A stretch of DNA of 64,000 nucleotides, taken from Nocardioides marmoribigeumensis. GTDB taxonomy: Bacteria > Actinomycetota > Actinomycetes > Propionibacteriales > Nocardioidaceae. The notes below the pieces were generated by a model. That model was not told the DNA's origin. It worked only from the letters and a program-made list of their open reading frames with translations, and did not search any database. Positions within the stretch are counted from its first letter, which is position 1; each line of letters begins with the position of its first letter. The stretch spans positions 1 to 64,000 of the forward strand of contig NZ_JAVDYG010000001.1 of assembly GCF_031458325.1 (NCBI RefSeq). Reading direction: 5' to 3'. Shown here piece by piece: positions 16,742-26,111 of the stretch. Position numbers and translations under genes: made by a program.

Positions 16742-17814
16742 GCCGGGCTCTCCGCGCGCTCCTCGCCGTCCACGACCGGGTCGACGGGGTAGGCACCGAC
16801 CGCACCCTCGACCGCGACGCCGACGCGGTCACCGACGGCGGGGATCGCCCGGCCGGTCACGCGTGAGACGACGACACCGTCGGCAGGCGCGTCGAGACGC
16901 ACGCGGACGCTGGCGTCGTGCCCGTAGAACGACACCTCCTCCACCGCCCCGCGCGTCACGCCGTCGGCGGCCTCGGGGCGCAGCACCACCTGCTCGGGGC
17001 GTACGACGAGCCGCACCTCCCCCTTGACCGGCGCCAGCAGGGGCAGCTCACCCAGCATGCTGAGCGCCCGCTCCCCGGTCGCCGTGCCGGACACGAGGTT
17101 GGCGCCCCCGACGAACAGCGCGACGTCGACGTCGTGGGGGGCGCGGTAGAGCTCCACCGGCGAGGACACCTGGGCCACGCGGCCGACCCGCATCACCGCG
17201 ACCTGGTCGGCCAGCGAGAGCGCCTCGTTCTGGTCGTGGGTGACCAGCAGGCCGGTCGCGCCGGCGTGCCGCAGCACCCGGACCACCGCGCGGCCGGCCG
17301 ACTCCCGCAGCGCGGTGTCGAGGGAGGAGAAGGGCTCGTCGAGCAGCACCACGCCGGGCCGGGGCGCGAGCGCACGGGCGACGGCGACCCGCTGCTGCTG
17401 ACCGCCGGAGAGCTCCGAGGGGTAGGCCGTCGCGACCCGGTGCGGCAGCTCGGCCAGGTCGAGCATCTCGCGCAGCCGCGCCTCGGTGCGGTCCTTGCGC
17501 GCGAGCCCGAACAGGATGTTGCCGCGCACGTCGAGGTGCGGGAACAGCGCGCCCTCCTGCGCGACGTAGCCCACGCCGCGCTTCTGCGGCGCGACCGTGA
17601 CCCCGTCACCCGCCACCAGCCGGTCGCCGATGCGGATCTCGCCGCTGTCGAGCCGCAGGAAGCCGGCGACGAGCCGCAACAGGGTGGTCTTGCCGCAGCC
17701 GGACGCCCCGAGCACGGCCGTGATGCTGCCGTCCGGCACGGTCAGGTCGACCGCCTCGAGCACGCGGGTGCTGCCGAAGGACTTGGTCACGCCGCTGATC
17801 TCGACCTTGCTCAC
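16738..17814 (-). CDS. Fe3+ ABC transporter ATP-binding protein (FbpC type)
   Basis: 358 residues. Walker A is GASGCGKTT, the Q-loop is YVAQEGALFP, the signature is LSGGQQQRVAVARALAPRP, Walker B is VVLLDEPFSSLD and the switch is VTHDQ. The TOBE-like tail contains RPEQVVL. It energises the neighbouring two-domain permease. The open frame could extend to 17913, but that would overlap the permease and encode an arginine/lysine-rich non-domain; GTG 17814 just before VSKVEISGVTKSFG is the sensible start. The 70 bp between permease and this gene contain repetitive GCTCGCTTCGCTCG DNA. Its stop overlaps the next gene (GTGA). Confidence 0.92.
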   Translation of the reverse strand: MSKVEISGVTKSFGSTRVLEAVDLTVPDGSITAVLGASGCGKTTLLRLVAGFLRLDSGEIRIGDRLVAGDGVTVAPQKRGVGYVAQEGALFPHLDVRGNILFGLARKDRTEARLREMLDLAELPHRVATAYPSELSGGQQQRVAVARALAPRPGVVLLDEPFSSLDTALRESAGRAVVRVLRHAGATGLLVTHDQNEALSLADQVAVMRVGRVAQVSSPVELYRAPHDVDVALFVGGANLVSGTATGERALSMLGELPLLAPVKGEVRLVVRPEQVVLRPEAADGVTRGAVEEVSFYGHDASVRVRLDAPADGVVVSRVTGRAIPAVGDRVGVAVEGAVGAYPVDPVVDGEERAESPA

Positions 17815-17884
17815 GCGTCCACCGCCTTCGCTCCGCTCGGCGGCGGAGCCACGCGTGACTTGTTGGTTCGCTCGCTTCGCTCGT

Positions 17885-19471
17885 TCACGCTTCACCACCT
17901 CGCACGAGGCCACGTCGGGCCTGCATCCCCAGGAATATTGTCGCCGGGACAGAAACTGCCACCAGCAGGAGCGCGTAGGGCGCCGCGGCGGCGTACCTCG
18001 CCGACGACGAGGCGCTCCAGAACTCCGTGGCCAGCGTCGTCGTGCCGGTGGGTGCCAGGAGCAGCGTGGCGGTGAGCTCGGTCGAGACCGCGAGGAACAC
18101 CAGCGCAGCGCCGGCCCCGAGCCCGGGTCGCAGCAGCGGCAGGGTCACGCGCGCCATCGCCTGCAGCGGGTGGAGCCCCAGGGACCTGGCCACGTCGCTC
18201 AGCACCGGCGGCGCCTGCTCCAGGGACGCGCGCACGCTGACGATCGCGCGCGGCAGGAACAGCGTCGCGTAGGCGAGCACCAGCACCGGCATCGTCTGGT
18301 AGAGCGCCGGCACGACCCGGATCGACACGGCCACCAGCGCGAGCGCGACGACGATGCCGGGCAGCGCGTGCGCGGAGTAGGTCGCCCGCTCGACCACCAG
18401 CGAGACCGGGCTCGGGTGCCGCACGACCAGCCAGCAGACCGGGACGGCGGCCACCACGGTCACCGCGGCGGCCAGGGCGGCGAGGCTCATCGTGCTGACC
18501 GCGGCGTGCGCCACCTGGTCGACGGGGAACGCACGGGATGACCCCACGACCAGCCAGTGGACCAGGGCGTAGCCGGGCACGCCCAGGGCGAGCACGACCA
18601 GCCCGGTCAGCCCGGCCAGCACCGGGACGGTGGACCGCCCGAGGTCGACGGGTACGGCGTCGCGCGCGGACCCCGCGCCCACCCGGGCGACGGGCCCCCG
18701 GCCGCGGACGACCACCTCGAGCGCGAGCAGGACCAGGCAGCTCGAGACGAGCACGCCGGCGAGGACCGTGCCGGGAGCGGAGTTGAACGCCGAGCGGTAC
18801 TGGTCGTAGATCGCCGTGGTGAAGGTCGGGAACCGCAGCATCTGCAGGGCGCCGAACTCGGCGAGCGTGTGCAGCCCGACCAGCAGGGCTCCCCCTGCCA
18901 CCGCGGAGCGCAGCAACGGCAGCGTGACCCGGCGGAACGCCTGCCAGCGGCTCAGCCCGAGGGCCTGCGCCGACTCGACCAGTGCGGGGTCCAGGCCGCG
19001 CAGGGTGGCGACCACGGGCAGGTAGACCAGCGGGTAGTAGGACAGCGAGACCACCGTGACCGCCCCGAGGTAGGACTGCACGCTGCTCGTGGTCGAGATC
19101 CACGCATAGCTGTTGACGAACGCCGGCACGGCCAGCGGCGCGACGAGCAGGGCGTGCCACCCGAGCTTGCCCGGCAGGTCCGTCGACTCGACCAGCCAGG
19201 CGGTCGCGGTGCCGAGGACCGTGCTGATCGTCACCACGCCGAGCAGCAGCCCGACGGTGTTGCGCAGGAGCTCGGCGACGCGGGGGCGCGCGAGCAGCTC
19301 CCAGGTCGCCGACGGGCCGAGGTCGACGGCGTACCAGACGACGTAGCCGATCGGGACCAGCGCGCCGCACGCGATGACGGCACCGAGCACCACCAGCGGC
19401 CACGGGGGCCGGGTGGTGCCGCTGCGGAGGGGACGCGCGGGCGTCGCCTCCGGTGCCGTCGTCACGCTCAC
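17885..19471 (-). CDS. Fe3+ ABC transporter permease, two fused domains (FbpB type)
   Basis: 528 residues with about 12 membrane segments and two copies of the binding-protein-dependent permease domain. Each copy has an EAA-like loop that contacts the ATPase: ESAQALGLSRWQAFRRVTLPLL in the first half and DVARSLGLHPLQAMARVTLPLL in the second. This double-length layout is typical of ferric iron (FbpB/SfuB) permeases. GTG 19471 overlaps the stop of the binding-protein gene as GTGA, so binding protein and permease are coupled. An open frame continues upstream to 20014 only because the overlapping gene has few stops in this frame. Confidence 0.92.
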   Translation of the reverse strand: MSVTTAPEATPARPLRSGTTRPPWPLVVLGAVIACGALVPIGYVVWYAVDLGPSATWELLARPRVAELLRNTVGLLLGVVTISTVLGTATAWLVESTDLPGKLGWHALLVAPLAVPAFVNSYAWISTTSSVQSYLGAVTVVSLSYYPLVYLPVVATLRGLDPALVESAQALGLSRWQAFRRVTLPLLRSAVAGGALLVGLHTLAEFGALQMLRFPTFTTAIYDQYRSAFNSAPGTVLAGVLVSSCLVLLALEVVVRGRGPVARVGAGSARDAVPVDLGRSTVPVLAGLTGLVVLALGVPGYALVHWLVVGSSRAFPVDQVAHAAVSTMSLAALAAAVTVVAAVPVCWLVVRHPSPVSLVVERATYSAHALPGIVVALALVAVSIRVVPALYQTMPVLVLAYATLFLPRAIVSVRASLEQAPPVLSDVARSLGLHPLQAMARVTLPLLRPGLGAGAALVFLAVSTELTATLLLAPTGTTTLATEFWSASSSARYAAAAPYALLLVAVSVPATIFLGMQARRGLVRGGEA

Positions 19472-20478
19472 AGGAAGCCGGCCCCCTCCATCAGCTTGAC
19501 GACCTCGGGGCCGTTGAGGTCGGAGACGTCGACCTCGGGCGGGTCGAGGTCGGCCAGGCCCTTGACGCCGCGGCCGAGGTCGACCTGCGGGTTGAGGGTG
19601 TACTCCAGGGCGTAGGAGTCGGCGATGACCTGCTGGCCCTCTTTGCTCGTCAGGTAGTTGACGAACCTCTGCGCGTCGGCCTGGTGGTCGGAGCCCTTGA
19701 GGACGCCGGCGCCCGAGACGCTCACGAACGCGCCGGGGTCCTGGTGGCCGAAGAAGTGGAGCCGGGAGTGGTCGCTGTTCTCGCCCGACTCCTCCTGGTC
19801 GCGGTACCAGTAGTAGTGGTAGATGATCCCGGTCTCCACGTCGCCCTCGTTGACCGACTGGAGCACGACGTTGTTGCCGTCGTACACCTCGCCGTTGGCC
19901 TTGAGCCCGGCCAGCCACTGCTTGGTCCTGGCCTCGCCCTCGAGGTGGAGCACCGCGCTGACGATCGCCTGGAAGTCGGCGCCGGTGGGCGAGAACGCCA
20001 CCTTGCCCTTCCACTCCGGCTCGGCCAGGTCCATCAGGCTCGTGGGCAGGTCGGCCGGCTTGACCTGGTCGGTGTTGTAGACCAGCACCGTCGAGCGGGC
20101 GGCGAAGCCGGTCCAGGTGCCGTCGGAGGGGCGGTACTGCGCCGGGATGTTGTCCAGCGTCTTCTGGTCGAGCTTGGTCAGCAGGCCCTTGGACTGCACG
20201 AGCGACATCGCCGGGGAGTTCTCGGTGAGGAAGACGTCGGCCGGCGAGGCCTTGCCCTCGGCGACCAGCTGGTTGGCCAGCCCGAGGTCGTCGCTGTTGC
20301 GCAGCTCGACCTTGAGCCCGGTCTTCTCCTCGAACTTCTTGGCGACGACGCTGATCAGCTCCTCGTGCTGGGCGTTGTAGATCACCAGGTCCGCGTCGTC
20401 ACCACCGCCGCACGCGGCGAGCGCGGGCGAGCAGAGCACGGCGGCCACGAGGCCGATGAGGGCGGAGCGACGTCGCAC
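19468..20478 (-). CDS. Fe3+ ABC transporter substrate-binding lipoprotein (FbpA type)
   Basis: 336 residues. The N-terminus is a lipoprotein signal (RRRSALIGLVAAVLCSPALAAC, lipobox LAAC), so the protein is anchored outside the membrane. LVIYNAQHEELI, YNTDQVKPADLP and the tyrosine-rich GIIYHYYWYRD match iron-binding FbpA/FutA proteins, where paired tyrosines hold Fe3+. GTG 20478 is preceded by GGAAGGATCCAC, a good ribosome site. An IdeR-type iron box lies 35 bp further upstream, so the operon is very likely repressed when iron is plentiful. Confidence 0.92.
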   Translation of the reverse strand: MRRRSALIGLVAAVLCSPALAACGGGDDADLVIYNAQHEELISVVAKKFEEKTGLKVELRNSDDLGLANQLVAEGKASPADVFLTENSPAMSLVQSKGLLTKLDQKTLDNIPAQYRPSDGTWTGFAARSTVLVYNTDQVKPADLPTSLMDLAEPEWKGKVAFSPTGADFQAIVSAVLHLEGEARTKQWLAGLKANGEVYDGNNVVLQSVNEGDVETGIIYHYYWYRDQEESGENSDHSRLHFFGHQDPGAFVSVSGAGVLKGSDHQADAQRFVNYLTSKEGQQVIADSYALEYTLNPQVDLGRGVKGLADLDPPEVDVSDLNGPEVVKLMEGAGFL

Positions 20479-20512
20479 GTGGATCCTTCCGAGGTCAGAA
20501 AAGCCGGGGACA

Positions 20513-20531
20513 TTAGGTATGCCTAACCTTA
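20513..20531. promoter_or_regulatory. Iron box (IdeR/DtxR/DmdR operator)
   Basis: TTAGGTATGCCTAACCTTA matches the 19-bp consensus TTAGGTTAGGCTAACCTAA at 15 positions. It sits just upstream of the iron ABC operon and overlaps a TAGGCAT -10-like sequence on the minus strand. The repeat-protein gene starts about 200 bp to the other side. Confidence 0.85.
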
Positions 20532-20729
20532 GCGGCCGGCTCCTTGGCTCGCACCGCGACCTGGCTCACACGGGTGGTTGGTGCCCCTACGTGCGGATTC
20601 GTCGGGATGGGGACCAGTCGTGGACCGGAGTCCCGCCCCGCCGGACCCGACGCCCCTGGGCCGCGACTCCCCCACAGCCGTACGTTCCGGACGTTGGGAG
20701 CCATTCAGACTTTTCTCAGGGGGCGGATC

Positions 20730-23700
20730 ATGCAGATCCGACAGCGTCTCGTCCTGCTCGTCTCGGTGCTGCTGGCAGCACTGCTCGTCCCCCTCGCCGG
20801 TCCGGCGAACGCCGCGGCGTACGACCCCGGCACCCTGGGCGGCTACGTCTACGACACCTCGGACTACACCGGGCTGTCCGGCGTCACCGTGCAGCTCTAC
20901 AACAGCAGCCAGACGCCGGTCACCACCCACATGACCGCGTCGGACGGGTCCTACGAGTTCGCCGGCCTCGCGGACGGCACCTACTACGTCGGTGTGCCGA
21001 ACCCTGCGGGCCACGTGGCCTCGTGGGCCTACAGCTCGACGACCCTGGCGGGGGCGGACGCCCTGGCCGTGGACTCCTTCTCCGGCGCCTACGCCGAGAT
21101 CTACCTCGATCCCACGCCCACGGGCATCAAGGGCAGGATCACCGCCCCGAACGACGCCCCCGTCGACGGGGCGTCGGTGACGGTCTACCAGCAGAGCGGC
21201 AGCAGCTGGTACGACTACGACTACGCCACCACCGACAGCAACGGCGACTACTCGGTCGACCTGCCCTCCGGCACCTACCGCGTCGGCGCGTCCGCGTCCG
21301 GCTACACCGAGACCTTCTACACCAACGCGGAGACCGTCGGCGCGGGCACCGACGTGAGCGTCACCCAGGGCAACCAGACGACCGCGGACGTCAAGCTGCT
21401 GGCAGGTGCCTCGGTCAGCGGCACCGTCACCTCCGGCAGCGCGCTGCAGGGCGTCACCGTCGAGGCCTGGAAGTACTTCCCCGACTCCGACTACTGGGAC
21501 CAGGTGGGCACCCCTGCGACCACGAACGCCAGCGGCGTCTACACCCTCACCGGCCTCAGCTCCGGCACCTACGCGGTGAAGTTCAGCAAGACCGGCTACG
21601 TCCCCGAGTTCTGGAACGACCAGCGCACCCTGGACACCGCGACCACGTTCACCCTCACCACCGGGCAGGCCAAGACCGGGGTGAGCGCTGCCCTGGTGCA
21701 GTCGCACAAGCTCAGCGGCACCGTCACCGGGTCCGGCGGGGCCGGCGCGGTGCAGAACGTCTCCGTCACGCTCTACGACGCGGCCACCGGCACCTCCGTG
21801 GACTACGCGAGCACCGACGCCACCGGCAAGTACTTCTTCGACGTCGCCCCCGGCACCTACAAGGTCGACTTCTACGCCTCGGGCTACCTCGAGGAGTACT
21901 GGCAGGACAAGGACACCCTCGAGACCGCGACCACCGTCACCGTCGGCTCGACCGACGTGACCACCATCAGCCCGACCCTCAACAAGCCCGGCAAGATCCA
22001 CGGCACCGTGTCCGGCCCCTCCGGCACCGTGACCGGGGCGACGGTCAGCCTCTACCGCAAGGGCTCCGCCTACCCCGACGACACCACCACGAGCGGTGCG
22101 GGCGGGGCCTACACCTTCAGCAACATCGACCCGGGCACCTACACCGTCGGCTTCGCCGGCAGCGGCCTCGCACCGGAGTTCCACAACAACGTCTACGACC
22201 TCTACGACGCCACCTTCGTCACCGTCGCCAAGGACAGCGACACCGCGATCAACGCCACGTTGGCCGGCGCGCTCCCCGTCAAGGGCAAGGTGACGAGCCT
22301 GGCCGGCGCCGCGATCCCCGGCGTGCAGGTCAGCGTGGAGCGCAAGATGCACCGCACGGACGGCACGGCGTACTTCTCCGAGCTCACCTCCACCACCACG
22401 GCCGCCGACGGCACCTACACGGCCGGCGTCTCGCCGGGTGAGTACCGCGTGGAGTTCACCAAGCCCGGCTACCGCGACGAGTACTTCGGCGAGACCCCCG
22501 TGGCGACGCGCGCCACCCGCTTCACGCTCGTGGCGGGCGGGAGCAAGACCGGCGTCAACGACGTGCTCGACCGGTGGGGCGTCGCGACCGGCACGGTGAC
22601 CGGCACGGGCGGCACGCCGATCAGCGGCGCCGACGTGTCGGCCTGGGTGTTCCAGGACTACAGCAACAGCTGGAGCTTCTGGGCCTCCGCCGACACCGAC
22701 GCCGCCGGCAAGTACACCTTCACCAACATCCGCAGCGACAAGGTGCGCCTGCGGTTCAGCGCCCCCGGCTACACCACCGAGTACTACGCCGACGCCGCCA
22801 ACCTCGAGGCCGGCAAGGAGGTCGCCACCCCGCTCAACGGCACCGGCACCGCCAACGCCGCCCTGGTCGCGCCGCCCCGCAAGCTGAGCGGCAAGGTCAC
22901 GACCGGCGGCTCCACCGCGCTGGACGGTGCGGACGTCACCGTCGAGCGCAGGGTCGTGCTGCCCGACCGCACGCGTTGGGACTACGTCGACTCGGCGACG
23001 ACCGACGCCGGCGGCCTGTGGAACCTCAGCGTCGCGCCCGGCACCTACCGGGTCGTCTACTCCGCCGCCGGCAAGGTCCCCGAGTGGTGGAACGGAGCCC
23101 GGTCGGCGGACAACGCCACCCCGGTGACCGTCACGACTGCCGACGTCCCCAACCTCAACGAGAACCTCGACGGCGCCGGGGCGATCAGCGGCAAGGTCAC
23201 CGATGGCCTCGGCAACGTCGGTGACGCCGAGGTCACGCTCTACCGTCCGCGTGGGCCGCTGCACCCCAACGAGTGGGTGGAGACCGACTACACCGGCACC
23301 GACACGGACGGGACCTACTCCTTCCCCGACCTCGGGGGCGGGCCCTACCGGCTCGGGTTCGACGCCTCCGGCCACAAGAGCGAGTTCTACAACAACGCGG
23401 CCACGGTGGGGGCGGCTGCCACGGTCACCGTGACCGACGGCGCGACCTCCACGGTCAACGACGTGCTGGCGCCCTTCCCGAAGGTCTCCGGCACCGTCCG
23501 CCGGCCGGACAACAGCCCCGCCTCGAGCGCGTTCGTCTCGATCTACCGCAGGACCACTGCCGGCGGGACGACGTCCTTCGACGAGGTCGAGAACCTCATG
23601 GCCGACGCCAGCGGCGCCTGGAGCTACCGGGTGCCCGCCGGCAGCTACGTCGTCTGCGCCTTCACCTACGGCCTGCCCTTCGAGTGCCGCAACGACAAGG

Positions 23701-25544
23701 CGGTCCCGGAGGCGGGCATCGTGACGGCGGTGTCCACGGCCGACGTCACCGGCCTGGACGTCACCCTCAACAACCCCGGCAAGATCCACGGCACGCTGTC
23801 CGAGGACGGCACCGGGAAGAAGCTGTCGGAGGGCTACATCGAGCCCTACGTCAGCACCCCGGCCGGCTGGGTGAGGCTGAGCCGCTCGGCGTACACCAGC
23901 GACACGGGCACCTACACCCTCGACCTGATGCTGCCCGGGACCTACCGCCTCGGCTTCAGGGCCGCGGGTCACGCCGACGAGTTCTACCTCGACAAGACCA
24001 CCGTGGCGACCGCGACCGACGTGCCCGTGACCGCGGGCGGCGACGCGACTGCCAACGGCTCGCTGGCCAAGCGGGGCACGGTGAGCGGCCGGGTCCTCGG
24101 CACCAACGGCAAGCCCGCAGAGGACGCCAGCGTCTACGCCGTGCGGAAGGCGACGGACGGCACCTACAGCTCCTACGCCGGCTACGGCTACACCGACGCC
24201 GACGGCAAGTACCTCTTCGACCTGCCGCCGGGCACCTACAAGCTGCAGTACGCCACCTCGGACAACCGGGTCTCGGAGTACTACAACAACGCCGCCACGG
24301 CAGCCGCCGCCCAGACGGTGACCGTCGGGACCGCCGCCGTGACCCTGTCCGACGTCCTGCTGGGCGACGGCGCCTCGATCTCGGGCACGGTGGGCTTCCC
24401 CACCGCCCCCGAGGGCTGGGCCTCGACCGTCGTGGTCCGCAACGCCTCGACCGGTGACCTGGTCGGGATCGACTCGGTGACCACCACCTCGCCCGTCTAC
24501 CGCATCGACTCGCTCGCCGCCGGCAGCTACCGGGTCGAGTTCGCCCGGGGCGTCTACGGCACCAACACCGAGCTCGCCGAGGGGCAGTTCTGGCAGGCCA
24601 AGTCGGAGAGCGCCGGCGTCGGGTCGGCCACGCCCATCACGCTGACGGCGACGCAGCAGAAGACCGCTGTCAACGCCACCCTCGTCCGGGGCGGCACCGT
24701 GACCGGGTCCCTGCGGTCGTCCACCGTCCCGGGCCACGCTCTCGCGGGCTGCGTCGTGACGGCGTACACGTCCACCGGCAAGTTCGCCGAGCGCACCGGC
24801 TACAGCAAGGAGGACGGCACGTTCCGGGTCACCGGCCTGACCACCGGCGGCTACCTGCTCCGGGTGGCCGGCGGCGAGTGCGGGGCGGGCTCCCGCTACT
24901 ACGACGGCGACGGCACGCTCGGGGTCACCCCCGGCGACGCCGCGGCCAAGGCCATGACCAGGGGCGCCAACGTCGCCCTGGGCACGGTGTCGGTCCCGGC
25001 GGCCCCGGCCCTGCAGAACACCGCCGCGCCGACCGTCACCGGCACGGCCAAGGTCGGGTCGACCCTCACCGCCAAGCCCGGCACCTGGTCGCAGTCCGGG
25101 ACGACCTTCGCCTACCAGTGGCTGCGGGGCACGACCGCCATCACCGGCGCGACCGCCTCGACCTACAAGCCGACCGCCACCGACGTGGGCAAGCAGCTGC
25201 GGGTCAGGGTGACCGCGAGCAAGGCCGGCTTCTCCTCGTCGTCCGCCCAGTCGGCGCTCACCGCAGCCGTGGCCAAGGGCACGCTGACCTGTGGCACGCC
25301 GACGGTGTCGGGCACGGTCAAGGTCGGCAAGACCCTGACCGGCGCGCCGAGCAGCTGCACGCCGGCCGCGACCGCGGCCTACGCGTGGCTGCGCGACGGG
25401 GTGGTGATCACCGGCAAGACGGCCAAGACCTACACGCTGGTCTCGGCCGACAAGGGACACCAGATCCAGTTCCGGGTCAAGTGGACCAAGGCCGGCTACA
25501 ACACCGCCACCAGGCTCTCGGCCAAGACGGTCAAGGTGTCCTGA
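20730..25544 (+). CDS. Giant secreted protein of carboxypeptidase-regulatory-like repeats
   Basis: 1604 residues. A Sec signal (MQIRQRLVLLVSVLLAALLV ... ANA) precedes about 14 beta-sandwich repeats of roughly 85-100 residues. Each repeat contains a line of the form G-x-V-x-V, then T-D-x-x-G-x-Y-x-F, then P-G-T-Y-R-V-x-F, then E-F/Y-Y-N. These are carboxypeptidase-regulatory-like/SpaA-like domains. Two C-terminal Ig-like domains follow (AYQWLRGTTAITGA and AYAWLRDGVVITGK). No LPXTG sorting motif or membrane tail is present, so the protein should be released or held non-covalently. ATG 20730 has AGGGGG 6 nt upstream. Adhesion or matrix building is inferred from the fold. The long antisense frame is an artefact of codon bias. 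Confidence 0.88.
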   Translation: MQIRQRLVLLVSVLLAALLVPLAGPANAAAYDPGTLGGYVYDTSDYTGLSGVTVQLYNSSQTPVTTHMTASDGSYEFAGLADGTYYVGVPNPAGHVASWAYSSTTLAGADALAVDSFSGAYAEIYLDPTPTGIKGRITAPNDAPVDGASVTVYQQSGSSWYDYDYATTDSNGDYSVDLPSGTYRVGASASGYTETFYTNAETVGAGTDVSVTQGNQTTADVKLLAGASVSGTVTSGSALQGVTVEAWKYFPDSDYWDQVGTPATTNASGVYTLTGLSSGTYAVKFSKTGYVPEFWNDQRTLDTATTFTLTTGQAKTGVSAALVQSHKLSGTVTGSGGAGAVQNVSVTLYDAATGTSVDYASTDATGKYFFDVAPGTYKVDFYASGYLEEYWQDKDTLETATTVTVGSTDVTTISPTLNKPGKIHGTVSGPSGTVTGATVSLYRKGSAYPDDTTTSGAGGAYTFSNIDPGTYTVGFAGSGLAPEFHNNVYDLYDATFVTVAKDSDTAINATLAGALPVKGKVTSLAGAAIPGVQVSVERKMHRTDGTAYFSELTSTTTAADGTYTAGVSPGEYRVEFTKPGYRDEYFGETPVATRATRFTLVAGGSKTGVNDVLDRWGVATGTVTGTGGTPISGADVSAWVFQDYSNSWSFWASADTDAAGKYTFTNIRSDKVRLRFSAPGYTTEYYADAANLEAGKEVATPLNGTGTANAALVAPPRKLSGKVTTGGSTALDGADVTVERRVVLPDRTRWDYVDSATTDAGGLWNLSVAPGTYRVVYSAAGKVPEWWNGARSADNATPVTVTTADVPNLNENLDGAGAISGKVTDGLGNVGDAEVTLYRPRGPLHPNEWVETDYTGTDTDGTYSFPDLGGGPYRLGFDASGHKSEFYNNAATVGAAATVTVTDGATSTVNDVLAPFPKVSGTVRRPDNSPASSAFVSIYRRTTAGGTTSFDEVENLMADASGAWSYRVPAGSYVVCAFTYGLPFECRNDKAVPEAGIVTAVSTADVTGLDVTLNNPGKIHGTLSEDGTGKKLSEGYIEPYVSTPAGWVRLSRSAYTSDTGTYTLDLMLPGTYRLGFRAAGHADEFYLDKTTVATATDVPVTAGGDATANGSLAKRGTVSGRVLGTNGKPAEDASVYAVRKATDGTYSSYAGYGYTDADGKYLFDLPPGTYKLQYATSDNRVSEYYNNAATAAAAQTVTVGTAAVTLSDVLLGDGASISGTVGFPTAPEGWASTVVVRNASTGDLVGIDSVTTTSPVYRIDSLAAGSYRVEFARGVYGTNTELAEGQFWQAKSESAGVGSATPITLTATQQKTAVNATLVRGGTVTGSLRSSTVPGHALAGCVVTAYTSTGKFAERTGYSKEDGTFRVTGLTTGGYLLRVAGGECGAGSRYYDGDGTLGVTPGDAAAKAMTRGANVALGTVSVPAAPALQNTAAPTVTGTAKVGSTLTAKPGTWSQSGTTFAYQWLRGTTAITGATASTYKPTATDVGKQLRVRVTASKAGFSSSSAQSALTAAVAKGTLTCGTPTVSGTVKVGKTLTGAPSSCTPAATAAYAWLRDGVVITGKTAKTYTLVSADKGHQIQFRVKWTKAGYNTATRLSAKTVKVS

Positions 25545-25618
25545 GGCTTCTGTCGGACCCTCCGCCTATCTTCGACCCACCGCGTCAGGGGGACGCGGTG
25601 AGGTGGAGGGGGTCGCAG

Positions 25619-26107
25619 GTGAGCAGGAGCGAGGCACGCAGGGCACGGGCCGAGGTGCGATGGGGCCACGGTCGGCGGCTGGTCGTCGTCGACCTGGAGA
25701 ACATCGCGGGCGGGCCGTGCCAGACCGAGGACTGCGCCGCCTGGGTGCGGCGCCGCCTGGCCGACGCGGGGGCCCTGCGCCCCGGCGACCACGTGACGGT
25801 GGCGGTCGACGAGGGCGCGCTGCCCTCGGTGGTGTGGGTCTGGCAGGGCTCGGTGTGCCGGTGGGGGCACGGCCGCGACGGGGCCGACCTGGCCCTCGTC
25901 GAGGAGCTGGGCCAGCGGGTCCACGAGCGCTTCGACGAGGTCGTCCTGGCCAGCGGCGACGGGCTCTTCGCCGACACCGTGGCCGCCCTCGTCGCGCGCG
26001 GGGTGCGCGTGACGGTGGCGGCCCACGGCACCTCGCTGAGCCGTCGTCTGGCCACCGTCGCCAGCGACCTGCTCCTGCTCAGCCCCGGCTCCACGGCCGC
26101 AGCGTGA
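25619..26107 (+). CDS. NYN/PIN-like domain protein (candidate ribonuclease)
   Basis: 162 residues. LVVVDLENIAG, DGADLALVEEL, VVLASGDGLFADTVAALVARGVRV and ASDLLLL give the order of acidic residues and glycine turns expected of the NYN branch of the PIN-like nuclease fold (D/N at the first strand, D-x-x-L in the middle, SGDGDF-like block, final D). This suggests a metal-dependent RNase, but no partner or target is seen. Of several in-frame GTGs, 25619 has a strong GGAGGGGG ribosome site 6 nt upstream. The gene ends 4 bp from the convergent HMG-CoA reductase gene. Confidence 0.7.
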   Translation: MSRSEARRARAEVRWGHGRRLVVVDLENIAGGPCQTEDCAAWVRRRLADAGALRPGDHVTVAVDEGALPSVVWVWQGSVCRWGHGRDGADLALVEELGQRVHERFDEVVLASGDGLFADTVAALVARGVRVTVAAHGTSLSRRLATVASDLLLLSPGSTAAA

Positions 26108-26111
26108 GTCC

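Noticed and set aside
17815-17884. GCTCGCTTCGCTCG-rich spacer before the iron ABC ATPase gene as a regulatory element
   Set aside because: This kind of GAGCGAAGCGAGC repetition is common filler in GC-rich actinobacterial genomes; no dyad with a likely regulator was seen.
20820-24900. Regularly spaced repeats that could suggest a CRISPR array or DNA satellite
   Set aside because: The period is about 270-300 bp, follows protein domain boundaries, and DNA identity between units is low. It is a protein repeat.
20529-25460. A 1643-codon open frame antisense to the repeat protein
   Set aside because: Composed of Gly, Arg, Val, Asp and Ala in patterns that mirror GC-rich codons of the + strand; no domain, no ribosome site, and the + strand protein has a signal peptide and clear repeats.
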